DNA of 64,000 bases from QKMZ01 sp012965515 (lineage in GTDB: Bacteria > Cyanobacteriota > Vampirovibrionia > Obscuribacterales > Obscuribacteraceae). A model generated the notes under the pieces. That model saw only the letters and a program-made list of their open reading frames with translations, was not told where the DNA came from and searched no databases. A program made the position numbers and the translations under genes. Shown here one piece after another: positions 53,207-61,467 of this stretch (its first letter is position 1; every line of letters starts with the position of its first letter). The DNA lies in NCBI GenBank assembly GCA_937879965.1, contig CALFMP010000036.1, positions 372,001 to 436,000 on the forward strand, given 5' to 3'.

Positions 53207-54013
53207 ATGGATCAAACAGATAAGAGTGCGAGAAGAAGCGGGCGCAAAATAGCCTTTATCACTGGTGCCAGCCGCGGCATTGGGCGCGCACTCGCCGAAA
53301 GACTTGCGCAAGACGGGTTTGACCTGGCACTTTTTGCGCGCAGTGAAGACTTGCTTTCCCAGTTGGAGGCGGACTTGCGAGCGCATAGTGTTTCCGCCCA
53401 AGCCTTTCCCGTAGATGTTTCTGACTCGGATAAGTTTTGCGCCGCCCTCGAGTCGGCCAGAGAAAACCTAGGCGTGCCGCAGGTTTTAATAAACAATGCC
53501 GGTGTTTATTACACCCAAGCGGTGGAGCGTCATTCTGTAGAACTATTTAGAGAGGTTTTGGAAACGAACCTGACGAGCGCCCTAAACGCTTGCCAATTCG
53601 TCGTTTCAGGCATGAAGGAACTGGGCTGGGGGCGAATTGTAAATATCTCTTCGATATCGGGTAAGGTGGCTGAAGCTTATGGTGCAGCTTATTCCGCCTC
53701 GAAGTTCGGCATGATCGGACTGACCCAGTCGTTGGCACTGGAAGTCGCTGAACATGGGATTACCGTGAATGCTGTGTGCCCTGGCTGGGTGGCCACTGAG
53801 ATGGCGCGCGCTCAGCTTAATGACGAAACCTGGTGCAAACTCAATCAGTTGGAAGTCAGCCAATCGGAAGAAATTGCTCGACTTTCTGTTCCTCAAAAGC
53901 GGCTGATTCAGCCTGAAGAGGTGGCTCACCTAGTATCATTTCTATGTAGCGAAAATGCCCGCGGCATTACTGGTCAATCGATAAATATTTGCGGAGGACT
54001 TTCCCTCAATTGA
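53207..54013 (+). CDS. short-chain dehydrogenase/reductase (FabG-like)
   Basis: A 268-residue oxidoreductase. TGASRGIGRALAERLA binds NAD(P), VLINNAGVYY is the NNAG motif, NISSISG supplies the Ser and YSASKFGMIGL the Tyr and Lys. The late VCPGWVATEMA and GQSINICGG are typical of FabG-like 3-oxoacyl reductases, but several such enzymes usually occur per genome and no fatty-acid genes flank it. The start has a weak ribosome site. Its stop overlaps the likely TTG start of pgeF. Confidence 0.88.
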   Translation: MDQTDKSARRSGRKIAFITGASRGIGRALAERLAQDGFDLALFARSEDLLSQLEADLRAHSVSAQAFPVDVSDSDKFCAALESARENLGVPQVLINNAGVYYTQAVERHSVELFREVLETNLTSALNACQFVVSGMKELGWGRIVNISSISGKVAEAYGAAYSASKFGMIGLTQSLALEVAEHGITVNAVCPGWVATEMARAQLNDETWCKLNQLEVSQSEEIARLSVPQKRLIQPEEVAHLVSFLCSENARGITGQSINICGGLSLN

Positions 54014-54834
54014 GATCTGAGACTGCGAAGCTGGTCGAGAAGGCCCACGAGAAGTCATCCTGGCCGACGGCCGAGGTCGACGGCATGTTGCTTCTGCAAG
54101 CACCAAGCTTGAAAGGGCAGCGCCTGAAGCATGCGTTTACAACCCGCAAGGGCGGGCAAACTCCGGCGCCTTTTGATTCATTCAATCTTGGCCGTCACGA
54201 TGCGGCTGTCGATCACTGGAATGACGCAATGGATAATCGCAAGAGGCTTTGCGCTGCACTGGAGGTGCCATTTGCGGACTTGCGTGTGCCTGGACAAGTG
54301 CATTCCAAACGAGTTGTCTTCGCTGAAGATGCTCAGCAATTGAAAGAAGTCGACGCGGTAGCCACTGTGTCGAGCAACGTGCCGGTCTTGTTGCACTACG
54401 CAGACTGTGTGCCAATCATCATCTTCGACCCGCGCCGCAGCGCGCTTGCTGTCGTGCATGCCGGGTGGAGAGGCACTGCAGCCATGATTGCCAGCGAGGC
54501 TGTCACTGCACTCGTTAACCGCGCCGGAAGCGAAGCCTGGGACTTGATTGCAGCCGTAGGACCGGCGATTGGCAGTTGCTGCTATCCGACCAGCGCTGAG
54601 GCGGCAAAGAGCTTGGCCTCTACTGTTACCGATGGTGAACTGTTTATCACATTGCGTGAGGGGCAGCCCTGTCCTGATTTGCGCGCCATCAACGCCATGC
54701 AGCTTCTCGAGCGTGGGTTGAGCACTGTGGACGTCTCAGACCTTTGCACTGCCTGTAATCCGGACATTTTCTACTCCCACAGGCAATCGGGCGGGATGAC
54801 CGGCAGGCAGGGCGCAATCGCCTGTCTGATTTAG
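54010..54834 (+). CDS. pgeF: peptidoglycan editing factor PgeF (YfiH/laccase-domain family)
   Basis: A 274-residue protein. The TTG at 54010 overlaps the SDR stop (TTGA) and GGAGG lies 12 bases upstream, which favours it over the TTG at 53989. Signature segments are HAFTTRKGGQTPAPFDSFNL, VPGQVHSKRVV with its His, HYADCVPIIIFDP with its Cys, VVHAGWRGT with its His and AVGPAIGSCCY. These form the metal-binding catalytic site of the family. PgeF removes L-serine wrongly inserted into peptidoglycan precursors; purine nucleosidase activity has also been reported for relatives. Confidence 0.92.
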   Translation: MRSETAKLVEKAHEKSSWPTAEVDGMLLLQAPSLKGQRLKHAFTTRKGGQTPAPFDSFNLGRHDAAVDHWNDAMDNRKRLCAALEVPFADLRVPGQVHSKRVVFAEDAQQLKEVDAVATVSSNVPVLLHYADCVPIIIFDPRRSALAVVHAGWRGTAAMIASEAVTALVNRAGSEAWDLIAAVGPAIGSCCYPTSAEAAKSLASTVTDGELFITLREGQPCPDLRAINAMQLLERGLSTVDVSDLCTACNPDIFYSHRQSGGMTGRQGAIACLI

Positions 54835-54993
54835 ACGCTTTACAATCACTATATATTTTGCGTTCGCAAATGGTTTATGCTCAGAATATGAGTGGGTCGC
54901 GGGTAAGGTTTGCCCTCCTGCGCTCCTAAATAAAGGTTGCTGAAAGTAAAAAGCAAAGTGCGCCTTAGCCACTGAGTAAGCAGAGACTCTGAA

Positions 54994-57324
54994 TTGCGAC
55001 AAAAGAGAAGAGCACAAGTTGCAGTAACAACTGAGAAGTTGTGCGCTCGCGTGGACTTGGCGCCGAGACTTCGAGCGTTGGCAGCCAGCCTGTGCGCTAC
55101 TGTTTTGATCTTCAATAGTGCAATTCCTTTCTGCTTCGCGCAGCCTGCAAAAGCAATAAAGGACTCTGAAGCTGTGATACCGGATGCGGTGGCGCCTGTT
55201 TCACCTAACCCTGTAGCACCAACGAGCAAAACTGCTGGAACAACCGGTTCAAGCAGTGCAAGCGCAACCAACGGTCATCCAAACTATGATCCATTGAATC
55301 CAGTCACCTCCACCGGTCAAATCGATCAGCGCTACCTTCGTTGGACGCCAAAAACGACTACCCCGGCGCATGCCGCTCCTTCAAGCTCTGCGCAATCGTC
55401 TATCCATGCGCCAACGCAAGCGCCTCCACCTGGTTCTAAAACACATGGCGGTCCGGCGGCGAAGAGCTCCGTACCTCCGGTCAACACGTCTACATCGAAT
55501 GGAGCGGCGTCGCCGGGCAGTTTTATGAAACAGCCGGCAGCAATAACAGGTTCAAAAGCGCCAGTTGCTACACATCCTTATCCTGCACCAACCACTGGCA
55601 CTCCCGTTACTTCCGGCCCTGCAGCCACATCTGCACCTGCCAGTTCCACAAATCAAGCTGTGAAAGCGGCGCCGCTTCCCAATGTTTCTCCGTCGACAAC
55701 ACCGCTTCTGAAGCCGCAAGTTCCGAAAATTGCTGAGCCGGTGCCTGCGCCGGACATCAATAAAGGTGCTGCGACACCACCGGCCGGAGGTAATCCTGGA
55801 GCGCCAGCCACTGCCGGTACACCAGGTGCTGCGGCAAATTCAAATGCTGCTGAAAAATATCCTGCTGTCGCTAACCTTGAAATACTGACGTTCGGAGAAA
55901 CTCATCCTGCGATGGCGATCAGCGATCGACTCGCAAATTTGGAAAGCACGGTTTTCAAACAAACTCATCCCACTGATTCACTCTTTGCACGTACGGAGCG
56001 TTTGCAGAAAGTGCTTGTCGGTAGCGAAGGTCCCTCGCCTTACGAAAATCCACAGTATCGTCCGCCGGACCTCCCTTCATATGCTCGTGTGCCACCACAA
56101 ACACCTGCGCAACCTCCGCCCAATTCAGAATGGGCTGAGCCGCCGAGAACTTCCGTACCCACAGGAAATCCGGGAGAAGCGCAATACTCTTATTTTGACG
56201 AAATAGCGATGCTGCCCGAGAATCGCGTCGTCGTGAACGCGCAGCAGCTGCAGGATTATTTCCTGGAGATGGTCAACAATGAGCGCCGCAAAGTCGGTTC
56301 GCCGCCGTTGGAAATTGACCAAATAGCTGAAAAACTTGCCACTGAGCATGCAACTCAATTGGCCGAACGAGCCCAGATTTCGCATTGCAATGTGAAAGGT
56401 GAGAATCCAGATCGTCGCTATACGCTGCTTGGTGGAACAGATGCCGTGAGCGAAAGCTTGGTTTCGCTCAAGAGGGGTGAATTAGGCAGCGGTCGCCTAT
56501 ACCGAGGCGCCGCGGCGAAACTCTTGCGCGTACTAATGTCGCACCAGGATGATCGCGAAGCACTTACTTCTCGCGACACCACTCACGTTGGATTTGCGGC
56601 TGAATGGACAGCCGATCATTCTCGTTTGATTGCTTGCGCGGAGCTTGTTTCCAAACATGCAATCATCCATCCTGTGCCCCATGAAGCTCGCATCGATGAG
56701 AAAATTGACGTCAAAGGCGTGATGAATCCGCCGTACCAATTTGTTCGCGTGACCCTCGCCTGGGAGGGCGGCAACAGCAATCTTGCCAGCGTGGCCGATG
56801 AATCCGATGAAGCACTTCCCTATTTCCCGCCTCTCGATTACGTCGCTTACCAAAAGCGTGCCGAGAGCGGCGGGCACGATAAGGCAATCATGATCCTAAA
56901 GGGCGTAGGTATTGCAGCCGCTATAGCAGGCGGTGTCTTCATGCCCCCTGTGGCACTCGCGGCGCCTCTCATTGCAGTCTCCGGTGGCGGAAGTGGCGAA
57001 CACAAGCCGGCATCGGAAATCCCGGTTAAGGGCGGCGTGAAGCTGGAAGGTTCGGTTTTCGAGACAAAAGTGCCGCTCAGCAACGAAGGCAAGGACGGGC
57101 TATACTACCTTACGGTGTGGGGAGCAGAAGGTCAGGGCAGCAAACCGGTCCCAATCTCCAGAAGGGTTATTTATGTTTCCGGCGGCAAGGAAGACTCCGC
57201 GCAAACAACGACTAGTTCCGACACAGGCGAGATAACCAGCCCACCGGCGTCTAAGAAGGACGAGAAACGTACAAAGAATGCTAAAAAAGCCAAGAAAAAC
57301 AAGAACGCGCCGCCATCCAGCTGA
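54994..57324 (+). CDS. exported Pro/Ser/Thr-rich protein with CAP domain
   Basis: A 776-residue product starting at a TTG at 54994 (no strong ribosome site; the frame also has GTG and TTG options to about 55050). A hydrophobic signal segment lies at about 30-48. Residues 60-290 are Pro/Ser/Thr/Ala-rich. A short motif follows with two copies of a pattern: LTFGETHPAMAISDRLANLE and VFKQTHPTDSLFARTERLQ. The CAP/SCP-like domain lies at about 420-550 (YFLEMVNNERRKVGSPPLEI, ISHCNVKGENP). The Lys-rich tail overlaps the VWA gene by 47 bases. Confidence 0.72.
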   Translation: MRQKRRAQVAVTTEKLCARVDLAPRLRALAASLCATVLIFNSAIPFCFAQPAKAIKDSEAVIPDAVAPVSPNPVAPTSKTAGTTGSSSASATNGHPNYDPLNPVTSTGQIDQRYLRWTPKTTTPAHAAPSSSAQSSIHAPTQAPPPGSKTHGGPAAKSSVPPVNTSTSNGAASPGSFMKQPAAITGSKAPVATHPYPAPTTGTPVTSGPAATSAPASSTNQAVKAAPLPNVSPSTTPLLKPQVPKIAEPVPAPDINKGAATPPAGGNPGAPATAGTPGAAANSNAAEKYPAVANLEILTFGETHPAMAISDRLANLESTVFKQTHPTDSLFARTERLQKVLVGSEGPSPYENPQYRPPDLPSYARVPPQTPAQPPPNSEWAEPPRTSVPTGNPGEAQYSYFDEIAMLPENRVVVNAQQLQDYFLEMVNNERRKVGSPPLEIDQIAEKLATEHATQLAERAQISHCNVKGENPDRRYTLLGGTDAVSESLVSLKRGELGSGRLYRGAAAKLLRVLMSHQDDREALTSRDTTHVGFAAEWTADHSRLIACAELVSKHAIIHPVPHEARIDEKIDVKGVMNPPYQFVRVTLAWEGGNSNLASVADESDEALPYFPPLDYVAYQKRAESGGHDKAIMILKGVGIAAAIAGGVFMPPVALAAPLIAVSGGGSGEHKPASEIPVKGGVKLEGSVFETKVPLSNEGKDGLYYLTVWGAEGQGSKPVPISRRVIYVSGGKEDSAQTTTSSDTGEITSPPASKKDEKRTKNAKKAKKNKNAPPSS

Positions 57325-58471
57325 GCTGCTTGTTTTCGCTCTTGCGATTGGCACCGCCGGTGGTGTAGCTATATCTCTCGCGAATGGAACGGTTGCTCTC
57401 GCCGGCAACAATCAAGCGCCGTTGCCGCCTGTTTCTCCACAGCCAGAACCCGCCGGCTGGCCCATGCCGGCACCGACCTATCAGCCGCCGCCGCGCCGCA
57501 TGCCTCCTCCTGGAGCGTATCAAGGTGGTGCCAGTTCAACGCAACTTCAGACTGGTACGCAGAATACGATGTTGCAGACCGGCACCCAGAACACGATGCT
57601 GCAAACCGGCACGCAAAACACGATGTTGCAGACCGGTACGGTCGGCACGATGATTCAGAGTGGAACCAATTCGAGCCTTATCCAGGGCGGCGTTCTAAAA
57701 GATGCAGGACCCGTCAATATTTTGATTTTGCTTGACGCTTCGTACAGTATGAAGGAAAACCTCGAACGCGGCATGCAAAAAATGGATGCTGCAAAAATGG
57801 TATTGCAGCAGGCTATTCAGCGCATACCGTCAGATGTGAATGTGGGATTGCGCGTGTTTGGACAGGGCTATACTGGCGAGCCTATGATGGATTGCAGGCA
57901 GAGTGCGTTGCTTGTCCCGCTTGGGCAGGGCAATCGTCGCTCGATAATTGAGAAGGTAAGGCAAATTCATCCGTATGGTTTGACTCCACTGACTTATGCT
58001 CTTCGTCAGGCAGCGGAGAATGATCTATCTGGACTGCAGGGACCCAAGACACTGATTTTGATTTCCGATGGTGCTGATACATGTGGTGAAAATCCGTGCG
58101 AATTCATAAAACAGTTGCCACGTCTGGGAATCAAGTTGAAGGTCGATATTGTCGGTTTGAGTTTGAAAAATAGATTCGAAGACATTGCCGCGAGAAATCA
58201 ACTCAATTGCATAACCGAGCAATCCGGCGGCAAATACTACGATGCTAAAACGGCTGCTGAATTGATTGAAAGCATCTCTGCAAGCGTCAACAAGGCGATC
58301 TCAGGTCGCGTCATTATCAAACCTGGCATACCTGCGAAGAACGTTGATACGCCTGTTGAATTGCAAGAAATTCAATTGCGAGAACAGCCGCTCAAGGCAC
58401 CAGAGGCGCAGCCACTGAAGGCGCCCGATGCGCAACCGTTGCAGATGCCAGGCACCCAACCGCAGAAATAA
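57278..58471 (+). CDS. von Willebrand factor A domain protein with 9-residue repeats
   Basis: A 397-residue protein from the ATG at 57278, overlapping the CAP gene by 47 bases; a hydrophobic segment lies at about 15-35. Residues 40-80 are Pro-rich. Residues 90-134 are five copies of LQTGTQNTM-type units (27-base repeats). The VWA domain (about 146-340) has a MIDAS metal site with DASYS, Thr in GLTPLTYAL and SDGADT. A Pro/Gln tail with QPLKAPEAQ repeats ends the protein. It likely binds a partner in a metal-dependent way at the envelope. Confidence 0.8.
   Translation: MLKKPRKTRTRRHPAELLVFALAIGTAGGVAISLANGTVALAGNNQAPLPPVSPQPEPAGWPMPAPTYQPPPRRMPPPGAYQGGASSTQLQTGTQNTMLQTGTQNTMLQTGTQNTMLQTGTVGTMIQSGTNSSLIQGGVLKDAGPVNILILLDASYSMKENLERGMQKMDAAKMVLQQAIQRIPSDVNVGLRVFGQGYTGEPMMDCRQSALLVPLGQGNRRSIIEKVRQIHPYGLTPLTYALRQAAENDLSGLQGPKTLILISDGADTCGENPCEFIKQLPRLGIKLKVDIVGLSLKNRFEDIAARNQLNCITEQSGGKYYDAKTAAELIESISASVNKAISGRVIIKPGIPAKNVDTPVELQEIQLREQPLKAPEAQPLKAPDAQPLQMPGTQPQK
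57545..57679 (+). repeat. 27-bp tandem repeat inside the VWA gene
   Basis: Five consecutive units code for LQTGTQNTM, LQTGTQNTM, LQTGTQNTM, LQTGTVGTM and IQSGTNSSL. The first three are identical in protein; bases differ at synonymous positions, so the repeat is kept at the protein level. Confidence 0.8.
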
Positions 58472-58512
58472 AGACGGGTCGCTCAGAAGGCACGATTCAT
58501 AGATAGGCAAGC

Positions 58513-58564
58513 GCAGTGGTGTATTGCATGCGCCTTGTAAGCAGGCGAGCAACGCGCGCTTACA
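58513..58564. repeat. degenerate REP-like element and hairpin between convergent genes
   Basis: AGTGGTGTATTGCATGCGCC resembles the GTAGGGGCGCATTGCATGCG element. Downstream, TGTAAGC (58536-58542) and GCTTACA (58558-58564) form a 7-bp stem with an inner GCG/CGC pairing. No T tract follows. Confidence 0.4.
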
Positions 58565-58569
58565 GGTAG

Positions 58570-59211
58570 CTATTCCAGCACTTGTCCTTTGCGAACGGCT
58601 GAGTAGTAGTAATATCTGTCGAAGCCTTCGGTGTCGGAAACCACGTGCAGGGTCAATGTCTGAATATCTCCGGTGGTTTTCTTGACGCGATAGAAGCGCA
58701 TCGTTGAAAGTTCCATATCAGCCTGATCGCACAAGTCGCGCGGATACATGGCGACATTCAGCGTTGCGTTCTGCAAGTAAACATCCGGCAAAAGCCTCAA
58801 CACTGCGTTCGTAAGAGCTTTCATTTGCAGGCTCGTATCGCCGGATCTCTTTATGCGAATCACGCCATGAGTATCTTCGCCAAGCTGCAGCTTCTCATGA
58901 CGCCGCAAGCCTTTCGGCTTTCCATCGTGATACCAGAGTGTTTCATAACTGCGCGTCTTTCCCCACGCGCCCTCACTGTTTCGCACTTTATATGAGACTT
59001 CAACATTTGTGAGCGGCGAAACTGGAGACTTCGGAAATTTGAGGTAGTCATTCATCGGTTTCGAAGTGAGGCTCAAAACCCAGTCCGCGCTTTCCTCATA
59101 TTTTTCCGGCAGTGGTCCGATTTCATCAACTGCCAGCGCCGCGTTTGCGCACAGCCAAAGAAAGAGTGGAATAATTAGGCGAGATCCGCGAATTGAATTT
59201 GAGACCGACAT
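58570..59211 (-). CDS. exported protein of unknown function
   Basis: A 213-residue product from the ATG at 59211; the frame opens at 59322 but the part upstream overlaps the divergent gene. The signal peptide runs through LIIPLFLWLCANAALA. The mature part has SLTSKPMNDYLKFPKS, SYETLWYHDGKPKGLRRH and LQMKALTNAVLRLLPDVYL, suggesting a mixed alpha/beta domain reminiscent of DUF1571 proteins, but this is not certain. Its start overlaps that of the TadG-like gene on the other strand. Confidence 0.6.
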   Translation of the reverse strand: MSVSNSIRGSRLIIPLFLWLCANAALAVDEIGPLPEKYEESADWVLSLTSKPMNDYLKFPKSPVSPLTNVEVSYKVRNSEGAWGKTRSYETLWYHDGKPKGLRRHEKLQLGEDTHGVIRIKRSGDTSLQMKALTNAVLRLLPDVYLQNATLNVAMYPRDLCDQADMELSTMRFYRVKKTTGDIQTLTLHVVSDTEGFDRYYYYSAVRKGQVLE

Positions 59212-60337
59212 GGCGACTAGTCTACCAAGGAATAGGAAAGATGCATTTGCTTCGCGTTCTCGCGGCAATATGCTCCTGATGATTGCGCTTGTCGGCGGGC
59301 TGATTGTCGCCGTGGTGGTCATCGGAATTGCTGTGATGCTGGTTCTTTTCTCCCAGCAAAAGGGGCGGCAGTCCGCGGATGAGCTGGCTTTGACACTTGC
59401 TCAAGTTCTCAATCGAGACGACAGGCAAGGTCAGATGAACAACCTCGTTGAGCGGTCTCGCGAACTTGTTTATTCATCTCGAAAAGCTTATGACGATTGT
59501 GTATCGAACGAATTTCACAACATGGAACCGTTGATGCGCGATTTGATGGAGGAGTCTCGCACTGGCGCGCAAACAGTAGAGAAAGCACGTGAGACTCTTT
59601 CAGAATTGATAATTTCGGATTTGCGAGTTGCACAGAAAGACTTCAACGAACGACTGAAACAGGCTCATTCGATGAATCTAAACTGGATGAGAACGTCACA
59701 GCCGGTTGTGAAACAGCTTGCCGTCGGTTCTATTGATAAGGTGAATTCGAACGTGACCTTATCTCCTGGCTTCCCGGAACTCAAGGCGTTGGACGAGAAA
59801 AGCGGGATTTGCGATCCAAAGACCGGCATCTATTTAGGCAATATAAATGCGAAGTTGCCCGGCGCTGATGGAGATCTCGATTTCAAATTCTCTTCTCTGG
59901 CTGCGCCTGTTGGAACGACTGTGTCTGTCGCTCGATTGACGGATGCAAATGTTTTCAAGCAATCGAAAGTGTTGCCGCTTGCGGAGAACGGCGGAAGTGG
60001 AGACGTAAACGGCGTAAGTGCCAATGCAGGCGCAAGCGGCAGTGGCTCAAGCAAACAGCAGTCGGAAACGGAGAAACGAAAGGCTCAAAGTGTGGATCAG
60101 CTTCCGTCGGCAGTGCAAGTAAAACTCGTTGTCGGTGTTTCGGCAGGGGCTCCTGCGCCAGGAACCTCGAATACTTCAGGTTCTTCAAATGCTCAGCAGC
60201 TTTCCAATGCTCAAGGTTCTTCCGGTTCTCAAAGTTCTTCCAACGCCCAAACTTCTTCTAGTGCATTGCAAGATAGTTTGAGTGTGACTACTTCCGCCAC
60301 TACAGGCGGTGCGCAACCGGCGCCGGACTTGCCTTAA
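59210..60337 (+). CDS. TadG-like membrane protein
   Basis: A 375-residue protein whose ATG at 59210 shares bases with the ATG of the divergent gene. The N-terminus has a basic run, then RSRGNMLLMIALVGGLIVAV with one helix (about 20-46) and the following SQQKGRQSADELALTLAQ, matching the TadE/TadG N-terminal pattern. The exported part is helical to about 170, then unassigned. The tail is Ser/Gln/Asn-rich (residues about 310-365). No clear ribosome site is visible. Confidence 0.6.
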   Translation: MATSLPRNRKDAFASRSRGNMLLMIALVGGLIVAVVVIGIAVMLVLFSQQKGRQSADELALTLAQVLNRDDRQGQMNNLVERSRELVYSSRKAYDDCVSNEFHNMEPLMRDLMEESRTGAQTVEKARETLSELIISDLRVAQKDFNERLKQAHSMNLNWMRTSQPVVKQLAVGSIDKVNSNVTLSPGFPELKALDEKSGICDPKTGIYLGNINAKLPGADGDLDFKFSSLAAPVGTTVSVARLTDANVFKQSKVLPLAENGGSGDVNGVSANAGASGSGSSKQQSETEKRKAQSVDQLPSAVQVKLVVGVSAGAPAPGTSNTSGSSNAQQLSNAQGSSGSQSSSNAQTSSSALQDSLSVTTSATTGGAQPAPDLP

Positions 60338-60386
60338 GACAAAGAAGATTTTTCGCAGCGAGGCGAGGCAGTGTTTCTGTCAACCC

Positions 60387-61406
60387 TCAGACAGCGGCTT
60401 TTTCGCGACTTGCTTTGCTGATTATGTCGACGGCTTTCTTGATGTCTGATTGGTCGATGCCGTAATGCGTGACCATCCGAATGCGGTGTTTCACGTTGCC
60501 CAGGAGCAGACCCTCTTTCTTCAATGTTTCTTTGAACGCGTCTGCATCGCCTTCTTTCAAACTTATGAAAACCATATTGCTCTCGACCGGTTCGACATTC
60601 AGCAAAGGAATGTTTTTCAAACCATCCGCCAAAAGCTTGGCGTTATCGTGATCTTCTTGCAGCCGTTCCACCATGGTGTCCAGCGCTACGCTGCATGCAG
60701 CAGCCAAAACGCCCGCCTGACGCATGGCGCCACCGACGAGTTTTCTTGCGCGATGAGCGCGTTTGATGAAGTCTTTGGAACCGACAACAATTGAACCGAC
60801 CGGTGCTGAAAGCCCTTTGGAAAAGCACATTTGCATGGAATCGACGGGAGCTACAAGAGATTTCACCGGCAGTTTCAATGCAATTGCCGCGTTGTAAATG
60901 CGCGCGCCGTCGAGGTGCAAGAGCAGGTTTTTCTCACGGCAAAACTGGCCCACCGATTCCGTATATTCTTTTGATAGAACGCGCCCGTCTTGCGTGTTTT
61001 CAATGCAGACGAGTTTTGACACAGGGCAGTGCGGATCGTCGTAGCGAATTGCCGCTTCGATTTCTTCTATGGGAAGCATGCCGTCTTTGCGATTGTCGAT
61101 CGTGCATGTGTGAATACCGCCCAGAGACGCAGCACCGCCTTGCTCCCATTGAAAAATGTGATTGTTCTTGCCAACTATGATTTCGTCTCCGCGCTGGCAG
61201 TGCGCCAGAAGGGAGACGAGATTGCCTTGCGAGCCGCTGGAAACGAAGAGTCCAGCTTCCTTGCCGAATAGCTCAGCGCACTTTTCTTGCAAGCGGTTTA
61301 TGGTCGGATCTTCGCCATAGACGTCGTCTCCGACCTCCGCTTTGGCCATTGCCTCCAACATTGCAGGCGTGGGCTTGGTGACTGTGTCACTGCGCAAGTC
61401 GATCAT
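60387..61406 (-). CDS. ltaE: low-specificity L-threonine aldolase
   Basis: A 339-residue PLP enzyme that splits L-threonine or L-allo-threonine to glycine and acetaldehyde. The N-terminal DLRSDTVTKPTPAMLEAMA is a strong family marker, followed by GDDVYGEDPT, SSGSQGNLVSLLAH, CIENTQDGRVL, LHLDGARIYNAA and MQMCFSKGLSAPVG with the cofactor Lys. Length and blocks are standard for the threonine aldolase family. It ends 49 bases from the TadG-like gene, convergent. Confidence 0.93.
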   Translation of the reverse strand: MIDLRSDTVTKPTPAMLEAMAKAEVGDDVYGEDPTINRLQEKCAELFGKEAGLFVSSGSQGNLVSLLAHCQRGDEIIVGKNNHIFQWEQGGAASLGGIHTCTIDNRKDGMLPIEEIEAAIRYDDPHCPVSKLVCIENTQDGRVLSKEYTESVGQFCREKNLLLHLDGARIYNAAIALKLPVKSLVAPVDSMQMCFSKGLSAPVGSIVVGSKDFIKRAHRARKLVGGAMRQAGVLAAACSVALDTMVERLQEDHDNAKLLADGLKNIPLLNVEPVESNMVFISLKEGDADAFKETLKKEGLLLGNVKHRIRMVTHYGIDQSDIKKAVDIISKASREKAAV

Positions 61407-61467
61407 ATTGATGCTCCAACTGGACTTTTAAGCAGCCAGCGGCGAATCCCTAAAGCTGCAGAGGTGG

